NCBI RefSeq assembly: GCF_031456545.1
Contig: NZ_JAVDUV010000001.1
Location: 372,001 to 436,000, forward strand
DNA length: 64,000 nt
Source: Agromyces sp. 3263
GTDB lineage: Bacteria; Actinomycetota; Actinomycetes; Actinomycetales; Microbacteriaceae
Reading direction: 5' to 3'
In this document: in pieces, positions 44,801-54,600 of the stretch
Position numbering within the stretch: position 1 is the first letter of the stretch
How the letters are laid out: each line of letters starts with the position of its first letter
Program-made: the position numbers and the translations under genes
Notes under the pieces: model-generated
What the model was told of the DNA's origin: nothing
What the model saw: only the letters and a program-made list of their open reading frames with translations
The model's database searches: none

Positions 44801-47800
44801 GCCTGCACGACCACCGTCCAGGTGTCGGTCGCACCGGCGGGCAGCGACCTGCCGGCGGTGAACGTCTGCACGCTGCCGAAGCCACCGGAGAACGGATGCG
44901 ACGGGCCGCCGTTCGGCTCGGCGTAGTCGGCGTCGAGGATCGTGATGTCGCCGCCGAAGCCGAGCTGGTCGGCCAGTCCGTAGGTGACCGGGCCGAAGGC
45001 ACTCGGGTTCTTCACGTCGATCGTGTAGGTGATGGTCCAGGTGCCGTCGGCGTTCATCGTCGGCACGGCCACGTTCTTCACGACCGTCGGCGTGAACGGC
45101 TTCAGCGTGTTGGTGACGACGCAGGCCACCGAGTCGCCGGCGCTGAGGGCGCCCACGGCCGGGCCGGGAACGTTGCCGCCGCCGTTCTTCGAGCACTGCC
45201 AGGTGCCGGCCTGGAACTGGTCGGCGTTGGGCAGGGCCGTCGTCTCGGCGAGTGTGAACGGTACGCCCGCGGGCACCGTGACGAAGCCGGGGGTGCCGCC
45301 GGCGCCGGATGCCACGACGGCGGCCGTGTCGTTCCGGGTGGCGCTCAGCGTCCAGGCGGTGTCGGGCGCGACGCTACCGGTCACGACCTTGTCGAGGGAG
45401 AGCTTCGGCGGGATCGGACGGTTCGTGATCACGCAGGTGGCGTTGTCGAGCGCCGGGAGCGTGACGGTCGTCGTCGTGACGTAGGTGCCGTTCGGTCCGG
45501 TGTCGCACTGGATGGAGACCTGCTCCCAGCCGGCGGGACCGCCGGACTCGGAGATCGTGTAGGCCTTGCCGGGCCGGACGGAGATCGTCTGGCCCGTGGC
45601 GACCGTCTGGGCGTTCAGCCCGGGGATCGCCGGGGCGTTCGGCGTGGCCGTCAGGTTCCACGCGGCGGGGTCCGCGGTGATGCCCGCGAGCGGCTGGAGC
45701 GTCTTCACGAGCGTGAGTCGCGCGGTCTGGTTGACCGCGGTGCACTGCACCCAGTTGCCGAAGCCCACGTTCACGCCGCCGTTCAGGCCGCCGGCGTTGC
45801 CACCGGTCGGCTGGCCGTTCGCGTCGAGGGGCACACAGGCCCAGCTGCCGGTCGACCCCGGCACGGAGAGCACCGGGTCCCGGTTGTCGAGCTGCGTGTA
45901 GCGCGGGTCGCCGCCGGACTCGGCGAGCGGGTAGACGACACCGGGCGTGATGGTTCCGGTGACGCCCGAACCGCTGTCCTGGCCTTCGGGGAAGGCGAGG
46001 GCCCCACCGCCGGGCGTCAGGGCGTCGAGCGTCCACAGGTTGGTGGGCACCGCGTCGTCGGCGACGTCCTTGCGCAGCGTGAGGCGCGTCGGACACGTCA
46101 CCGTATTGGTGATCTGCACCGTGTTGGCCCCCGCCACGAGCTGGAGCTGGTACGGGTTCGTCAAAGGGACGTTCGTGCCGCTGCCGTTGACCTGGGTGAC
46201 CGTCTTGCTGACGACCTGGCAGAGGGTCGGCAGGGAGCCGAGCGTCTCGTTGATCGGGATGGTCTGGCCGGCGGAGAATCCGCCGACGACGTTGCCGAAA
46301 CCGGTGCCCTGCCCGTTCACCACCGCGCTGCCGGTCAGCGCGGGGTTCTGCCCGTGCGGGATCGCGGGCTGGCCGTTGATCGCCCACAGCTTGTCGACGA
46401 CGACGGTGGCGGCCGGGTTGGGCGCCTGGTTGTAGAAGGTGCAGCTGACCGCGGTGCTCGGGCTGACGGGCACGTTGACGCCGGGTTGCCCGGGGACGGT
46501 GTTGTTGTTCGTCACGCCGGCGATGATCGGCTGGGCCGGATCGCTGAGGTTGCGACAGACGGCGTTGAGGCCCGACTGCGGCAAGCCGGAGAATCCGGCC
46601 TGCATCGTCTCTCGCACCACCACGGTGCCCGTCGTCGTGCCGCCCGCGAAGACCAACGGGTAGTTGATCGAGCCGGTGCCGGCACCGGTCTGGCCGTTGG
46701 CGGGGTTCGGCGCGCCGACCGTGACCCCCGCGGTCGGGTTCGTGGCCGAGATGGCCCAGCCACCGGTCGGCTGTGCCTGCTGGATCGTGCCGCCCGGAGG
46801 CACGACCTGCTTCACGACGCTCACCGAGCCCTGGCAGTTGCCGAGGGCGAGCTGGCGGAGTGCAGCGCCGGCCGCGGCGTAGTTCGCCGTCTGGTAGTAG
46901 TCGGCGGTGCCCGGGTTGCTGCCGTTGTAGGCGATCGGGCCCGAGATGGCGCGGAGGTTCAGCGCGGTGTCGGCATTGCTCACGCCGTTGCCGACGCCGA
47001 GTGCGATGACGCGGGTGTTCTCCGCCTTGATCGCGTTGGCCGAGAAGATCGCGTTCTCGACCTCGCGCACTCGGGTGAAGTCACCGGGGTTCGTCTCGCT
47101 GCCGTACACCGTGGGGTTGCCGTCGGTCAGGACGATCGCGACGTCGTACGCCGTGGGTGAGACGGCGACCTGGTGGAGGCCGCGGTCCCAGTTGGTGTTG
47201 CCGTTCGTCGGTGCGGTGAGTCCGTTGATCCAGCCGTTCACGGTGGCCGCGCCGGCCGCCGTGGACACGGCGGTGATCGGCCGGTTCTGGTTGTTGCTGT
47301 TGTTCGCAGGCGCCGACGAGGCGAACGTGAACAGGCCGACGTTCGAGGGCGTTCCCACGAGCGCGTCGACGAGGGTCGTTCCGGCCTCGCGGGCCTGCGC
47401 GATCGAGGAGTTCACCGAGCCGGACAGGTCCATGACCAGGGCCACGTCCAGTCCGCACTGCTGGGGGGCGGCCACGTTGTTGCGCGAGGTCTGCCAGACG
47501 CCGCCGGATGCGTCGCGGTTGGTGTTGCCCGAGCTCACCATGAACTCGGCAGGCGGGGTGGTGGTGTACGTCTGGCCCTGGCGGATCTGCCACGTGTTGC
47601 CCTGCTGGGGGCGCAGACCCACGCGGAAGCTGTAGCTCGTCGCCTCGTTGTCGCCGCCGAAGGCGTCGCCGGTGCGCAGGGTCGGGTTCGTGAAGTAGCC
47701 GGCGGGCGCGGCGATCTGGCGGACCCACATCTCGCGGTCGCGGTTCACGCCGCCCTGATCGGTGTCGGGGACGACGAAGCTGCAGTCGCCCGCGGCATCC

Positions 47801-48396
47801 GCGGTACAGCTGAAGAGCAGGGATCCGCCGGTGCGGGTGGTGTACAGCCCGAGCTGCACCCCCGGGAGCGCCGAGATCGAGTTCGGGTCGGCGGTGCTGC
47901 GCACGTCGCCGGTGCGCACGGTGATGACCGCGCTGTCACCCGTGGCCGGCGGAACGGCGAACACGCCGACGTCGCCCTGCGCCTCGTCGGGGGCGACCGT
48001 GCGCTGCTGCGGTGCGTCGGTCGGCTCGTCGGTCTCCGAGGGCTCCTCGGTCGACGTCTCGTCCGCCGGCTCGTCCGTCGGCTCCGTGCTCCCCTCGTCC
48101 GGAGTCGGCGTCGACTCGGCCGGGTCCGTCGCCGGATCCGTCGGGTCGGAGGACTCCTCCGTCGGTGCGACCGTCGTCGTCGCCTCCGAGGTCTCGCTCG
48201 TCGACGCATCCGTCGCCGGATCGTCGGCCGGATCGGCGAACGCCATCGTCGGCAGGCCGATCGCCAGCAGGCCCGCGACCGCGACGGCCGCGACGGCCCC
48301 GCGGAGCGTGCGCTTGCGCCGCTGGACCCGCTCTCGACGGCTTCGGCGCGTGGTGGAGGCGCCAGTGGATGAGGACCGGTCGAACAAGCTGTCCAT
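38899..48396 (-). CDS. Giant wall-anchored adhesin-like protein 1 (vWA head, multi-repeat stalk)
   Basis: A 3165-residue secreted protein. A signal peptide ends after AFA at 54; a Thr/Glu/Asp/Pro-rich arm runs to about 140. A prealbumin-like domain and a vWA domain (about 312-515, metal site MDLSGSVNSS, later LTDGNP) follow. The stalk has about nine SpaA-like repeats, each with Val-x-Lys at the start, a YTLxE glutamate, a Cys pair and a closing TN, and eight longer DUF11-like repeats. The C-terminus has a CVND module, a DUF11 domain and an anchor TAVTG (3125-3129), hydrophobic helix and RRRR. The anchor suggests a class E (LAxTG-like) sortase; none is encoded in the window. The ATG at 48396 fits the signal peptide; longer frames are non-coding. 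Confidence 0.85.
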   Translation of the reverse strand: MDSLFDRSSSTGASTTRRSRRERVQRRKRTLRGAVAAVAVAGLLAIGLPTMAFADPADDPATDASTSETSEATTTVAPTEESSDPTDPATDPAESTPTPDEGSTEPTDEPADETSTEEPSETDEPTDAPQQRTVAPDEAQGDVGVFAVPPATGDSAVITVRTGDVRSTADPNSISALPGVQLGLYTTRTGGSLLFSCTADAAGDCSFVVPDTDQGGVNRDREMWVRQIAAPAGYFTNPTLRTGDAFGGDNEATSYSFRVGLRPQQGNTWQIRQGQTYTTTPPAEFMVSSGNTNRDASGGVWQTSRNNVAAPQQCGLDVALVMDLSGSVNSSIAQAREAGTTLVDALVGTPSNVGLFTFASSAPANNSNNQNRPITAVSTAAGAATVNGWINGLTAPTNGNTNWDRGLHQVAVSPTAYDVAIVLTDGNPTVYGSETNPGDFTRVREVENAIFSANAIKAENTRVIALGVGNGVSNADTALNLRAISGPIAYNGSNPGTADYYQTANYAAAGAALRQLALGNCQGSVSVVKQVVPPGGTIQQAQPTGGWAISATNPTAGVTVGAPNPANGQTGAGTGSINYPLVFAGGTTTGTVVVRETMQAGFSGLPQSGLNAVCRNLSDPAQPIIAGVTNNNTVPGQPGVNVPVSPSTAVSCTFYNQAPNPAATVVVDKLWAINGQPAIPHGQNPALTGSAVVNGQGTGFGNVVGGFSAGQTIPINETLGSLPTLCQVVSKTVTQVNGSGTNVPLTNPYQLQLVAGANTVQITNTVTCPTRLTLRKDVADDAVPTNLWTLDALTPGGGALAFPEGQDSGSGVTGTITPGVVYPLAESGGDPRYTQLDNRDPVLSVPGSTGSWACVPLDANGQPTGGNAGGLNGGVNVGFGNWVQCTAVNQTARLTLVKTLQPLAGITADPAAWNLTATPNAPAIPGLNAQTVATGQTISVRPGKAYTISESGGPAGWEQVSIQCDTGPNGTYVTTTTVTLPALDNATCVITNRPIPPKLSLDKVVTGSVAPDTAWTLSATRNDTAAVVASGAGGTPGFVTVPAGVPFTLAETTALPNADQFQAGTWQCSKNGGGNVPGPAVGALSAGDSVACVVTNTLKPFTPTVVKNVAVPTMNADGTWTITYTIDVKNPSAFGPVTYGLADQLGFGGDITILDADYAEPNGGPSHPFSGGFGSVQTFTAGRSLPAGATDTWTVVVQAQVDAGAFADPENELACPAPTSGDDGGFLNTATLSVNGQTVGEDDACAEPVNPTITKVGGAAVANGDGTWTLPYTITVLNPSATTGVIYDLEDALDLPASAEVVGTATVVSAPVPTVVGWTGLAPNTLLADGISLPGTPGVDQHVYQIAVTVRIGADDPASTCPSDNGLNNTATLLSGNQETDATGCVTVDTPDIVHEKSVVFGSVSQGADGLWTIAYNLVVTNTDAFGGTYSLADELHFGAGVDLGGAGYAITKDGVPYPTSWAGSGDLAVDAYLAGNTSTTYRITVTGIALDGPDLTPAQTACPSGATDGAFNNAAVLTVGGEDTTDTACDSPSAPTISKTGATAAQQPDGSWNVSYTLTAANTAPGAKPSFYSLIDDPQFPAGVIYNSYVIDGGPTVAYDGTTDIVIATDQPIAAGETDVFTIVLNVDVPSGSVPPADLECTVAAPTPGKGFFNEAVLTSGEIVRDDEECTDITDGGVPTVSKGDPIVTQDADGVWTAVYDVTVTGNADFITKYTLSDTLRFGPEVEILSAEWTGEGDDGDWTDPEANPTETIVGSPKLIGIDEVDTYTVTVTATVDAEAFADPTTGTCAPTDGAPNVGFLNEASLTSGATTQTDTGCGLPAQPEVVKSTVGGVVQVGDHWEAGYQITVRNLSADQGLVYDLSDTPNFTEDVTIVDREITSADVTVNPAWNGADSTDDTVVEDQALAGGVTHTFQVVVSFTVDDVPGDASHRCDGEGGQGLLNGALVVSGDDYESEACFDVPVVVELQKLWVIDGGDPIAWDSDALPEGFEATPTLDGDPVAWGEEYGPYVEDDEVSIDETDVVIPEGCELVGTDGTGVETLVDTYNVFTVTNEVDCEQEVTLEKIVDNAHGGDGVATDWTLSATNVGDDADTFSGDGSATGSVQVDTGYTLNEVSIVWEDGVAYEVSQTWACTSPQGDDAFTLVTSDGATNATLTVTQLGASVDCEIVNTDVAPKLTLVKTVEPVEVSGEFPPTLWTLTASDGGIEVLSGAGGATGEVDSNTPYTLAESADFPGADEFEGGDWVCTVTSTDPNTPAQLEGSDVTLDPGQTVTCEIVNTAKPAEYLVDKTVSSTEQLPDGSWVIVYSLEVENLSGVSPLTYDLEDDLDLFGSGITVDEASWTGPDGASGSWDDLPATTTTTLADDVVLPSATTHVYTITVGATVTEEAWEDETTECSQENVEEGGFRNVGTLTVDGLPTEVSACDEPGQATAEKLVTGPATNLGLGNWEVEYEITVTNDSDDDLFYDLSDTPAFPAGVSITSAVATDPNGDVVASWNGDTDTTLTTGDAIAAGTTEVWTITIQAFVANIVSIDTVDCVASETGNGFFNGATFGNGTIVTELDDCTDIPVGQIGLQKFVDNSAFANIDLGGLTPLQANAWNVLAAGLVNVGGIGSGQLVFTVPTGTYSLSETPNATGLANPLLQFYENGAWGCIRGGQPTDATVVLGARVDCQVTNVAEPVDVGIVKEYVLPEGQTAVEEGDAFEYTLTVTNNGTEPVTNVVVSDLLPDTLEITGPATFDPDSGDFVENTVGNQFSATAAGPFGPGTITTITIPVLFTVVPVDSPPAVGPDDPPPVIPPLDSDPIPNEACVEVDEDDLFTTNDCDEVDVPVKRIDSGAYVRCVNDVPWLYYDISVTDNVAPADITVTWTSADGTLTKVETIPWDARTGRLLWPGAAVDANGIPYAFPGWRPITEQDLITPPTPGTRFLDLILDETVPTYPWRDQVNPATITFSINPSEEVLAVYPQALPTCAIERPSELVIEKTASVTSTKSDANFSYTLGVTSVGTGAADTVEIFDTIPGHLRVDSITTDAAPAFPRWEDCEVTGEDSAGYGGTLHCDLLGVLGPNITTAPDIVLGVHVRPGTTASSIVNTGEVCWDDADTGDDVPDLIECADDTVTVSLPQKTAVTGFASEPWLWFGGGLMLLGGLGVAWVLIRRRRGTVSGD
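39746..39783 (-). repeat. 38-base exact repeat shared with giant gene 2 (copy A)
   Basis: These 38 bases are identical to 49547-49584 and lie in the CVND-module coding region. The flanking few hundred bases are also very similar by eye, so the two genes share recent ancestry or gene conversion. Confidence 0.75.
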
Positions 48397-48430
48397 GGTT
48401 GTCGAACCTTCGCGTCGGGGGGCGGCGCAG

Positions 48431-48461
48431 ATCTGAGGATTGCGCAACTGCGCCGAGTCAA
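48431..48461 (-). promoter_or_regulatory. Probable promoter of giant gene 1
   Basis: On the minus strand TTGACT (48456-48461) and TCAGAT (48431-48436) are separated by 19 bases, about 35 bases before the ATG. The long spacer suggests activator dependence. A TGTCCCCC site begins 11 bases upstream of the -35. Confidence 0.5.
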
Positions 48462-48472
48462 GCAGAGCGAAC

Positions 48473-48480
48473 GGGGGACA
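48473..48480 (-). promoter_or_regulatory. TGTCCCCC site next to the giant gene 1 promoter
   Basis: On the minus strand TGTCCCCCGTTCG abuts the -35 region, a normal activator position. The 13 bases match the site at 10557-10569. Confidence 0.45.
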
Positions 48481-48506
48481 CGACAGGGTGCACTCGACAC
48501 CAATAC

Positions 48507-48514
48507 GGGGGACA
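48507..48514 (-). promoter_or_regulatory. Second TGTCCCCC site upstream of giant gene 1
   Basis: TGTCCCCCGTATTG on the minus strand, 34 bases further upstream than the first site. Confidence 0.4.
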
Positions 48515-48557
48515 TGGTCCGCTTCGAAAACGCACGTGATCAGGCACTGCGAAATCG

Positions 48558-48575
48558 TGTCACCCGAAAACGGGG
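48558..48575. promoter_or_regulatory. Imperfect palindrome upstream of giant gene 1
   Basis: TGTCACCCGAAAACGGGG resembles TGTCCCCCGAAGACGGGGGG before the LPGTG protein gene and GGTCCCAAAACGGGGG before giant gene 2. Confidence 0.4.
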
Positions 48576-48616
48576 TATGTGCCCCGCGGCCCTCGCGTGG
48601 GATGACACGACGCCAT

Positions 48617-48624
48617 GGGGGACA
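48617..48624 (-). promoter_or_regulatory. Third TGTCCCCC site upstream of giant gene 1
   Basis: TGTCCCCCATGG on the minus strand, between the giant 2 terminator and the giant 1 promoter. The 300-base gap around it holds no gene. Confidence 0.35.
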
Positions 48625-48646
48625 TCCGCGCCGCGCCACGCACGCC

Positions 48647-48678
48647 GATGGGGCCGGCGCTCACGCGCCGGCCCCATC
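48647..48678 (-). terminator. Terminator of giant surface protein 2
   Basis: GATGGGGCCGGCGC and GCGCCGGCCCCATC form a perfect 14-bp stem around TCAC, 18 bases after the stop codon. Confidence 0.75.
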
Positions 48679-48696
48679 GGGTTCGTTCCCCCTGTC

Positions 48697-51600
48697 TCAG
48701 GCCTCCGTGCGCACCTCGCGACGGCGGCGGATGATCGTCAGGCCGACGAGCACCGCGCCCAGGAGGGCGAGGATCCCGCCGCCCCAGACGAACGGCGTGA
48801 CGTCGAGTCCGGTCGAGGCGATCGCCGCCTGCTTCACGGGCACGTCGACGGTGTCGTCCGCGCAGGTGATGACCGGTTCTGCGTCGTCCGGGGCATCCGC
48901 GTCGTCCCAGCAGACCTCGCCGGTGTTCGAAATGGATGTCGCGTGGCTCGCGCCGTTCACGTGCACGCCGAGGGTGATCGGCGGCGCCGTCGTGAGGTTC
49001 GGCCCGAGCACGCCCAGGAGGTCGCAGTGGAGCACGCCTCCGTAGCCGGCGCTGTCCTTGCCCGTCACCTGGCAGTCCTCCCAGCGGGGGAAGGCGGGCG
49101 CCGGCGCCGTGTCGATCGAGTCGACGCGGAGGTCGGTCGGGATCGCGTCGAAGATCTCGACGGGCTCCGCTCCCCCGGTTCCCACCGAGGTGACCTTCAG
49201 CGTGTACTCGTAGTCGCCGCCCGGCGCCGTCGACGAGACGCTCGCCGTCTTCTCGATGTCGAGGTCGGGCGGACGCACGATCGCGCACGACGGCAGTGCC
49301 TGCGGGTAGGTGACGAGGACCGCTTGGCTCGGGTTGATCGAGAACGTCACCGTCGCCGGGTTCACCATGTCGCGCCAGGGGTACGTCGGCACGGTCTCAT
49401 CGAGGATGAGGTCGACGAACCTCGTGCCCGGCGTCGGCGGCGTGATCAGGTCCTGCTCGGTGATCGGGCGCCATCCCGGGAACTGGTAGGGGATGCCGTT
49501 CGCGTCGACCGCGGCGCCCGGCCAGAGCAGCCGCCCACTGCGAGCGTCCCACGGGATCGTCTCGACCTTGGTCAGCGTGCCGTCGCCCGACGTCCAGGTC
49601 ACGGTGATCGGGCCCGGCGCGACGCTGTCCGACACCTGGATGTCGTAGTACAGGTACGGCACGTCGTTCACGCAGCGCGGGTAGGCGCCGGAGTCGATGG
49701 CCTTCTGGGGCACGTCGACGTCATCGCAGTCGTTGGTCGAGATGAGGTCCGCCAACGCGCCTTCGGTCTCCGTGATCGCGACGCACGCGTCGTTCGGGAT
49801 GTCACCGAGGTCGACGGGCTCCACCACGGGCGGCGGATCGTTCGGCCCGACGACGGGAGGCGTGCCGACCGGTGCGGGCTGGAGCATCGTGACCGGGATG
49901 TGCACCGTCACGACGTCACCCGGCGCGAACGGTCCGACGCCGTGGGCGGAGAACTGGTTCGCCTCGTTGATGTCGGTGGTCGCCGGGTCGTCGACGGGTG
50001 TCGTCTCGGTCCATCCGGCCGCGGGGTCGAAGGTCGCCGCACCCGTGATCGCGAACCTGGCGTCGATGGTGTCGGCGATGTCGAGCTCGGCGACCGGGAG
50101 CGTTCCGTTGTTCCGCACCGTGAGCACGTAGTCAAACTCGTCGCCGGCGTCGACCGCGGTCGCGCCCTCGGCCAGCTCGTACGCCTTCTCGAGGCTGACG
50201 TCGACCGATTCGGCTTCGTTCTCGACCGCACAGCTCGTCAGGTGACCGAGGGTGACCGTACCGACGTCATTCGTGTCCACCCTCGCGCCGCCGTCGACGC
50301 CGCACAGCCAGTCGCCGTTGAAGTAGTACGCGAGGAGCGGGTAGTCGGCCTTCGCCTGGGAGATCGCCTCGAGCAGCGAGTAGTCGCCCGTGGGCACCGT
50401 GAACACGAGGCCCGCGTCGCCCTTGACGAGCAGCTGCGTCGCCTTCGCGGCGTTGTCGCCGGTGAGGTTCCAGTCGCCCGGAGTGAGCACCGAGAGCGAT
50501 CCCGGCGTCACCCCGCCGAGGTCGATCCGGCTGAGGATCGCCTCGAGTGCCGAGTTGTCGACCGTCTTCTGGAGCTGGATGCGTCCGACCGGGATCGTCG
50601 CGCAGTCGTCGACCGGGGTGACGATCGTGCCGTTGAGCAGCGTCGCCCCGTTGAAGAACCCGTGGCCGCTCGTCGAGGCGAGGCAGGTCACGTCGTCGAG
50701 GTCGGTGATGTCCACCACGTTCGCCACGACGACGATCGTGTAGGTGTGCACGTCGAGCGGAGCGATCACCTCGTCGTCGGCGAGCACCGTCTCGCTGTCG
50801 CCGTCCCACGCCGAGGTGTCGACGCCGGCGTCGTTGGTTGCCGCGGCGTCCTCGATCGTGACGCCGGCCGGGAAGCCGAGGTCGTCTTCGAGGTCGTAGT
50901 ACAGGTCGAGGTGGTCGCTCTGACTCGTCACCACGACCTCGTAGACGACCTTCCAGTCGCCCCCGCCGAGGTTCTCGGGCGAACCCACGACGTCCTTCGT
51001 GACGGTCGTGCGTCCGGGCTCGTCGCAGTCGGTTGCGGCGAGCGGTTCACCCTCCCCGACGGTCAGGAACGCCGTGTTGCGGAATCCGCCCGGCTCGGTG
51101 TCGCCCGGCTGGCAGAGGTCCTGGCTGGTCTCGTAGACCTGCTCAGGCACGGTCGCGTTGATCGTGATGATGTACGTGTCGGTGCCGGATGCCGCGACCG
51201 ACGCGTCCCGCGCCAGCACGAAGTTCGACGCCTCCGCGTCCCAGTTCGCGGCTTCATCCGACGGTCCGGTCGCCGACGAATCGTTGATCACGACGCCGAC
51301 GCCGAAGTAGGGCTCGTCGTCGAGGTCGTAGACGAGCGGCGCGACCGGGCTCTGGTTGGTGACGGTCACCTCATAGACGAGGTCCCAGGTGCCGTCGGCG
51401 TCCTGCTCGATGGACGTGAGGTCCTTCGAGATCACGCCGGTCGGCGGCACGACGTCGTTGGTCACCTCGCAGGTGAGCGAGGCGCCCGGCGTCGCGACGA
51501 ACTGGTTCCCCGTCGTCGCCGGGTCGTCGTCGGTGCAGACCACCGCGCCGCCAGACCAGCCCTCGGGCAGTTCGCCCTCGGCGACCGTGTAGACGGTGCC

Positions 51601-54600
51601 GATCGCGAGGTTCGTCCAGGTCACGCTGTCGGTCTCGTCGCCGGTTCCCGACACGGACTGCTCGGCCTGCGGCAGCACGCCGTCGGCCGGCGTGATCGTG
51701 AGCGGGAACTCCCAGTCGAATCCGACGGGGACGCCGGTGACGTGCTTGGTGACGGTGACGTCACCGGGCTGCGCCGTGTTGGTGACGGTGCAGCTGAGCG
51801 AGAGGCCCGGCGTCACGAGGAACTGGAATCCGGCGAGCGCCGCATCGGCGTCCTCGAGGTCGCCGCTGTTGCACATGACGTCGCCCTCGTTCCAGCCACC
51901 CACGTCGCCCTCGGAGAGCGTGTAGGTCTGGCCCACCACGAGGTCGTTCCAGCTCACGCTGGAGTCACCCTGCGTGACGTGCTGGGTCGCGTCCTGACCG
52001 GTGACCGCCGGCGAGATCGTGATCGCGAAGTCGAAGGGGTAGCCCTGCGGTACCCCTGCGACGATCTTGCGCACCGTCACGTCGCCCGTGTCCGGCACGT
52101 TCGTGTAGGTGCACGTGACGGTCTGGCCGGCCGCGAGGGTGATCGCCGCCGTGGCATCCGTGACCTCGACACCACCGCTCGGCGAGCACTCCAGGCCCTG
52201 GAGGTCCCAGTTCGCCGTCCCCGACTCGTGCACGGTGTAGGTCCCGGGCAGGAGCTGCCCGAAGACCTTCGCCGGGTCGCCGTCGGTCAGGGTGAAGTCG
52301 GTGGCGGGGTCGTCACCGTTGTCGAACGTGAACGGGAAGGCGACGGATGCACCGCCGGGAATCGAACCCACGCCCGGCACCACCTTGTCGATGATGATCG
52401 TCGACAGTTCGGTGTTCGAGTAGGTGCACGTGACCGTCTCGCCCGGATCGAGGTCGATGAGGCCCTTCAGCGCGTTCGCCTGGTCGATGGAGGAGCCGCC
52501 ATCGGCTCCGCCCGTGCGCGATTCCACGCAGCCGACGAGGTGACCGACGTAGCTGTTCGTCAGCAGTTCGGTGACGCTATAGCTGCCGGCCACGACGGAG
52601 TCGTAGATCTTCGTACCGACACCACCGGCCGTGGCGATGTCGAAGGCGCCGACCGAGGGGTTGCCGCCCGAGGGCCAGGTGCCCGTGAACTGGAAGGTCC
52701 CGTCAGCACCGTCGATGTTCTTGACGATGATGATCTTGCCCTTGGCCGTGTTCGTGATGTCGCAGGCGAAGACATCGCCCGCCTGCACGGTGAAGCCGCT
52801 CTCGGTGACCGGCTGTGCGGCATCGCTGCCCGCGTGCTTCACGGTGCAGGTGAGCTCCCCCGCGACCCAGCCGCTCCCGGGGTTCTTCTCGGCCAGGGAG
52901 TAGGTCGTTCCGGGCACGAGGTCGGCGAACGTCGTCTCGGCCGACCCGCCGCCGGTGGGGGTCGTGATCATCTGCTCGACCGGGGCGCCCGCGGGGGCGA
53001 GCGGGGTGAGCACGAAGGTGAAGGTGCCGCCGGCACCGACCGAGGTCTTCGTGATCTTCGCGGAACCCGCTGTGGCCGTGTTCAACACGGTGCACGAGAG
53101 CGTGAAGCCCGGCGTGACGATGAACTGGTCTCCGGCCAGGTTCGGGTTCGAGTCGGGGCCGCACTCGACGGCGCCACCGGTCCAGCCCGCCCGGGGCTTC
53201 TCCGTGATCGTGTACTCGGTGCCGACGTCGAGGTGCTTCCACGTGACGCTGTCGCTCGTGTTGCCCGAGCCGCTCACCGTCTGCGTGGCACCGGGGGTCA
53301 CCCCGACACTCGGCGAGATCGTGAGGTCGAACTCCCAGTCCGTGTCGGGCGCGACACCGGCCACCGTCTTCTCGACGGTCACCTCGCCGGGGGTGGCGAC
53401 GTTCGTGATGTCGCAGGTCACGACGAGACCCGGGGTCACGGTGAACTGCCACTTCGCTCCGGGAAGGCTCTCGCCGACGTTGCAGGTGAAGCCCTGCGTC
53501 GTGTACCCGGCGACGGTCGGCTCGCTCAGCGTGTAGGTCTGGCCGACGATGAGGTCGGTCCACTTGGCGGTCGGGGTCTCGTCGGAGACGGTCTTCGGGT
53601 TCTGCTGGCCGCCGGGAACCGGGTCGATCCCGATCTGGAAGGCCCAGTCGTCGGCGCCGTCCACGTGCTTGGTGACGGTGACCTCGCCGCGCGTCGCGGT
53701 GTTGAGCACGGTGCAGGTGACCGTCTCGCCCGGGTCGAGCGTGATGGTGATCGGCGAATCCGTGGTGGGGTTCTCGTTGGTGCACGTCATGCTCGTGACA
53801 TCCCACCCGGCGAGCGCCGCCTCGGTGAGGGTGTAGGTGCCGGGCTTGACCTGGTTGAATGCCTTCTCGCCGCCGTCCTTCAACGCGAAGCCGGGCTGGC
53901 CCGTGAGGGTGAAGTCGAAGGAGGTCGTCGCCCCGTCGGGGTTCGTCTCCTTCTTGACGATGATGTTGCCGCGCTGCGTGTTCGTGTAGGTGCAGGTGAC
54001 GAGCTCACCCGGTTCGAGGTGGATGCTCGCCACGCCCGTCGCCACATCGCCCGTCGAGGCGACGCCCGTGGCGTCGTCGGTGCAGGTGAGGGCGGTGAGG
54101 TCGTACGCGGGTGCCGGCGTCGTCTCGGTCACCGTGTAGTCGCCCGCTGCGACGCTCGTGTAGTCCTTCGACCCGGTCTTCGCGTCTCCGGTCGTCGTGA
54201 TCTGGAACGGACCCCCGGGGATCGTCGTCGTGAAGTCGAACGTGCCGTTCGCCCCCGCGACGTTCTTGATGATCCTGATCGCGCCGTCCTGCCGGTTGGT
54301 GAACGTGCACTCGGTGATCTGCCCGGCGACCGTGGTCACCACGGCGGTGCCGGTCGCGAGGGTGGTGGTGGCCGGGGTGGAGCAGGTGAGGTCGGTGAGA
54401 TGCCAGGCGGGCGTGCCGGGCTCGGGGAACTCGTTGATCGTCACGGTCGATCCGGGCACGAAGTACGTCACCGCGGAGCTCTGTCCGCCGTCGACCTTCA
54501 CCGGCGTGCCGTTGACGGCGAAGTCGAACGTGGTCGGGTCGCCCTGGGCGACCTTCGTGATCTTCACGCCCGAGGTGGAGTTGGTGATGACGCAGGTGGT

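Noticed and set aside
42181..47160. 1659-codon open frame on the plus strand
   Set aside because: Antisense shadow of giant gene 1, with low-complexity composition and no start signals.
48397..48639. N-terminal extension of giant protein 1 upstream of 48396
   Set aside because: The extension would place a non-hydrophobic, Cys-containing stretch before the signal peptide and would translate through the promoter and the TGTCCCCC sites.
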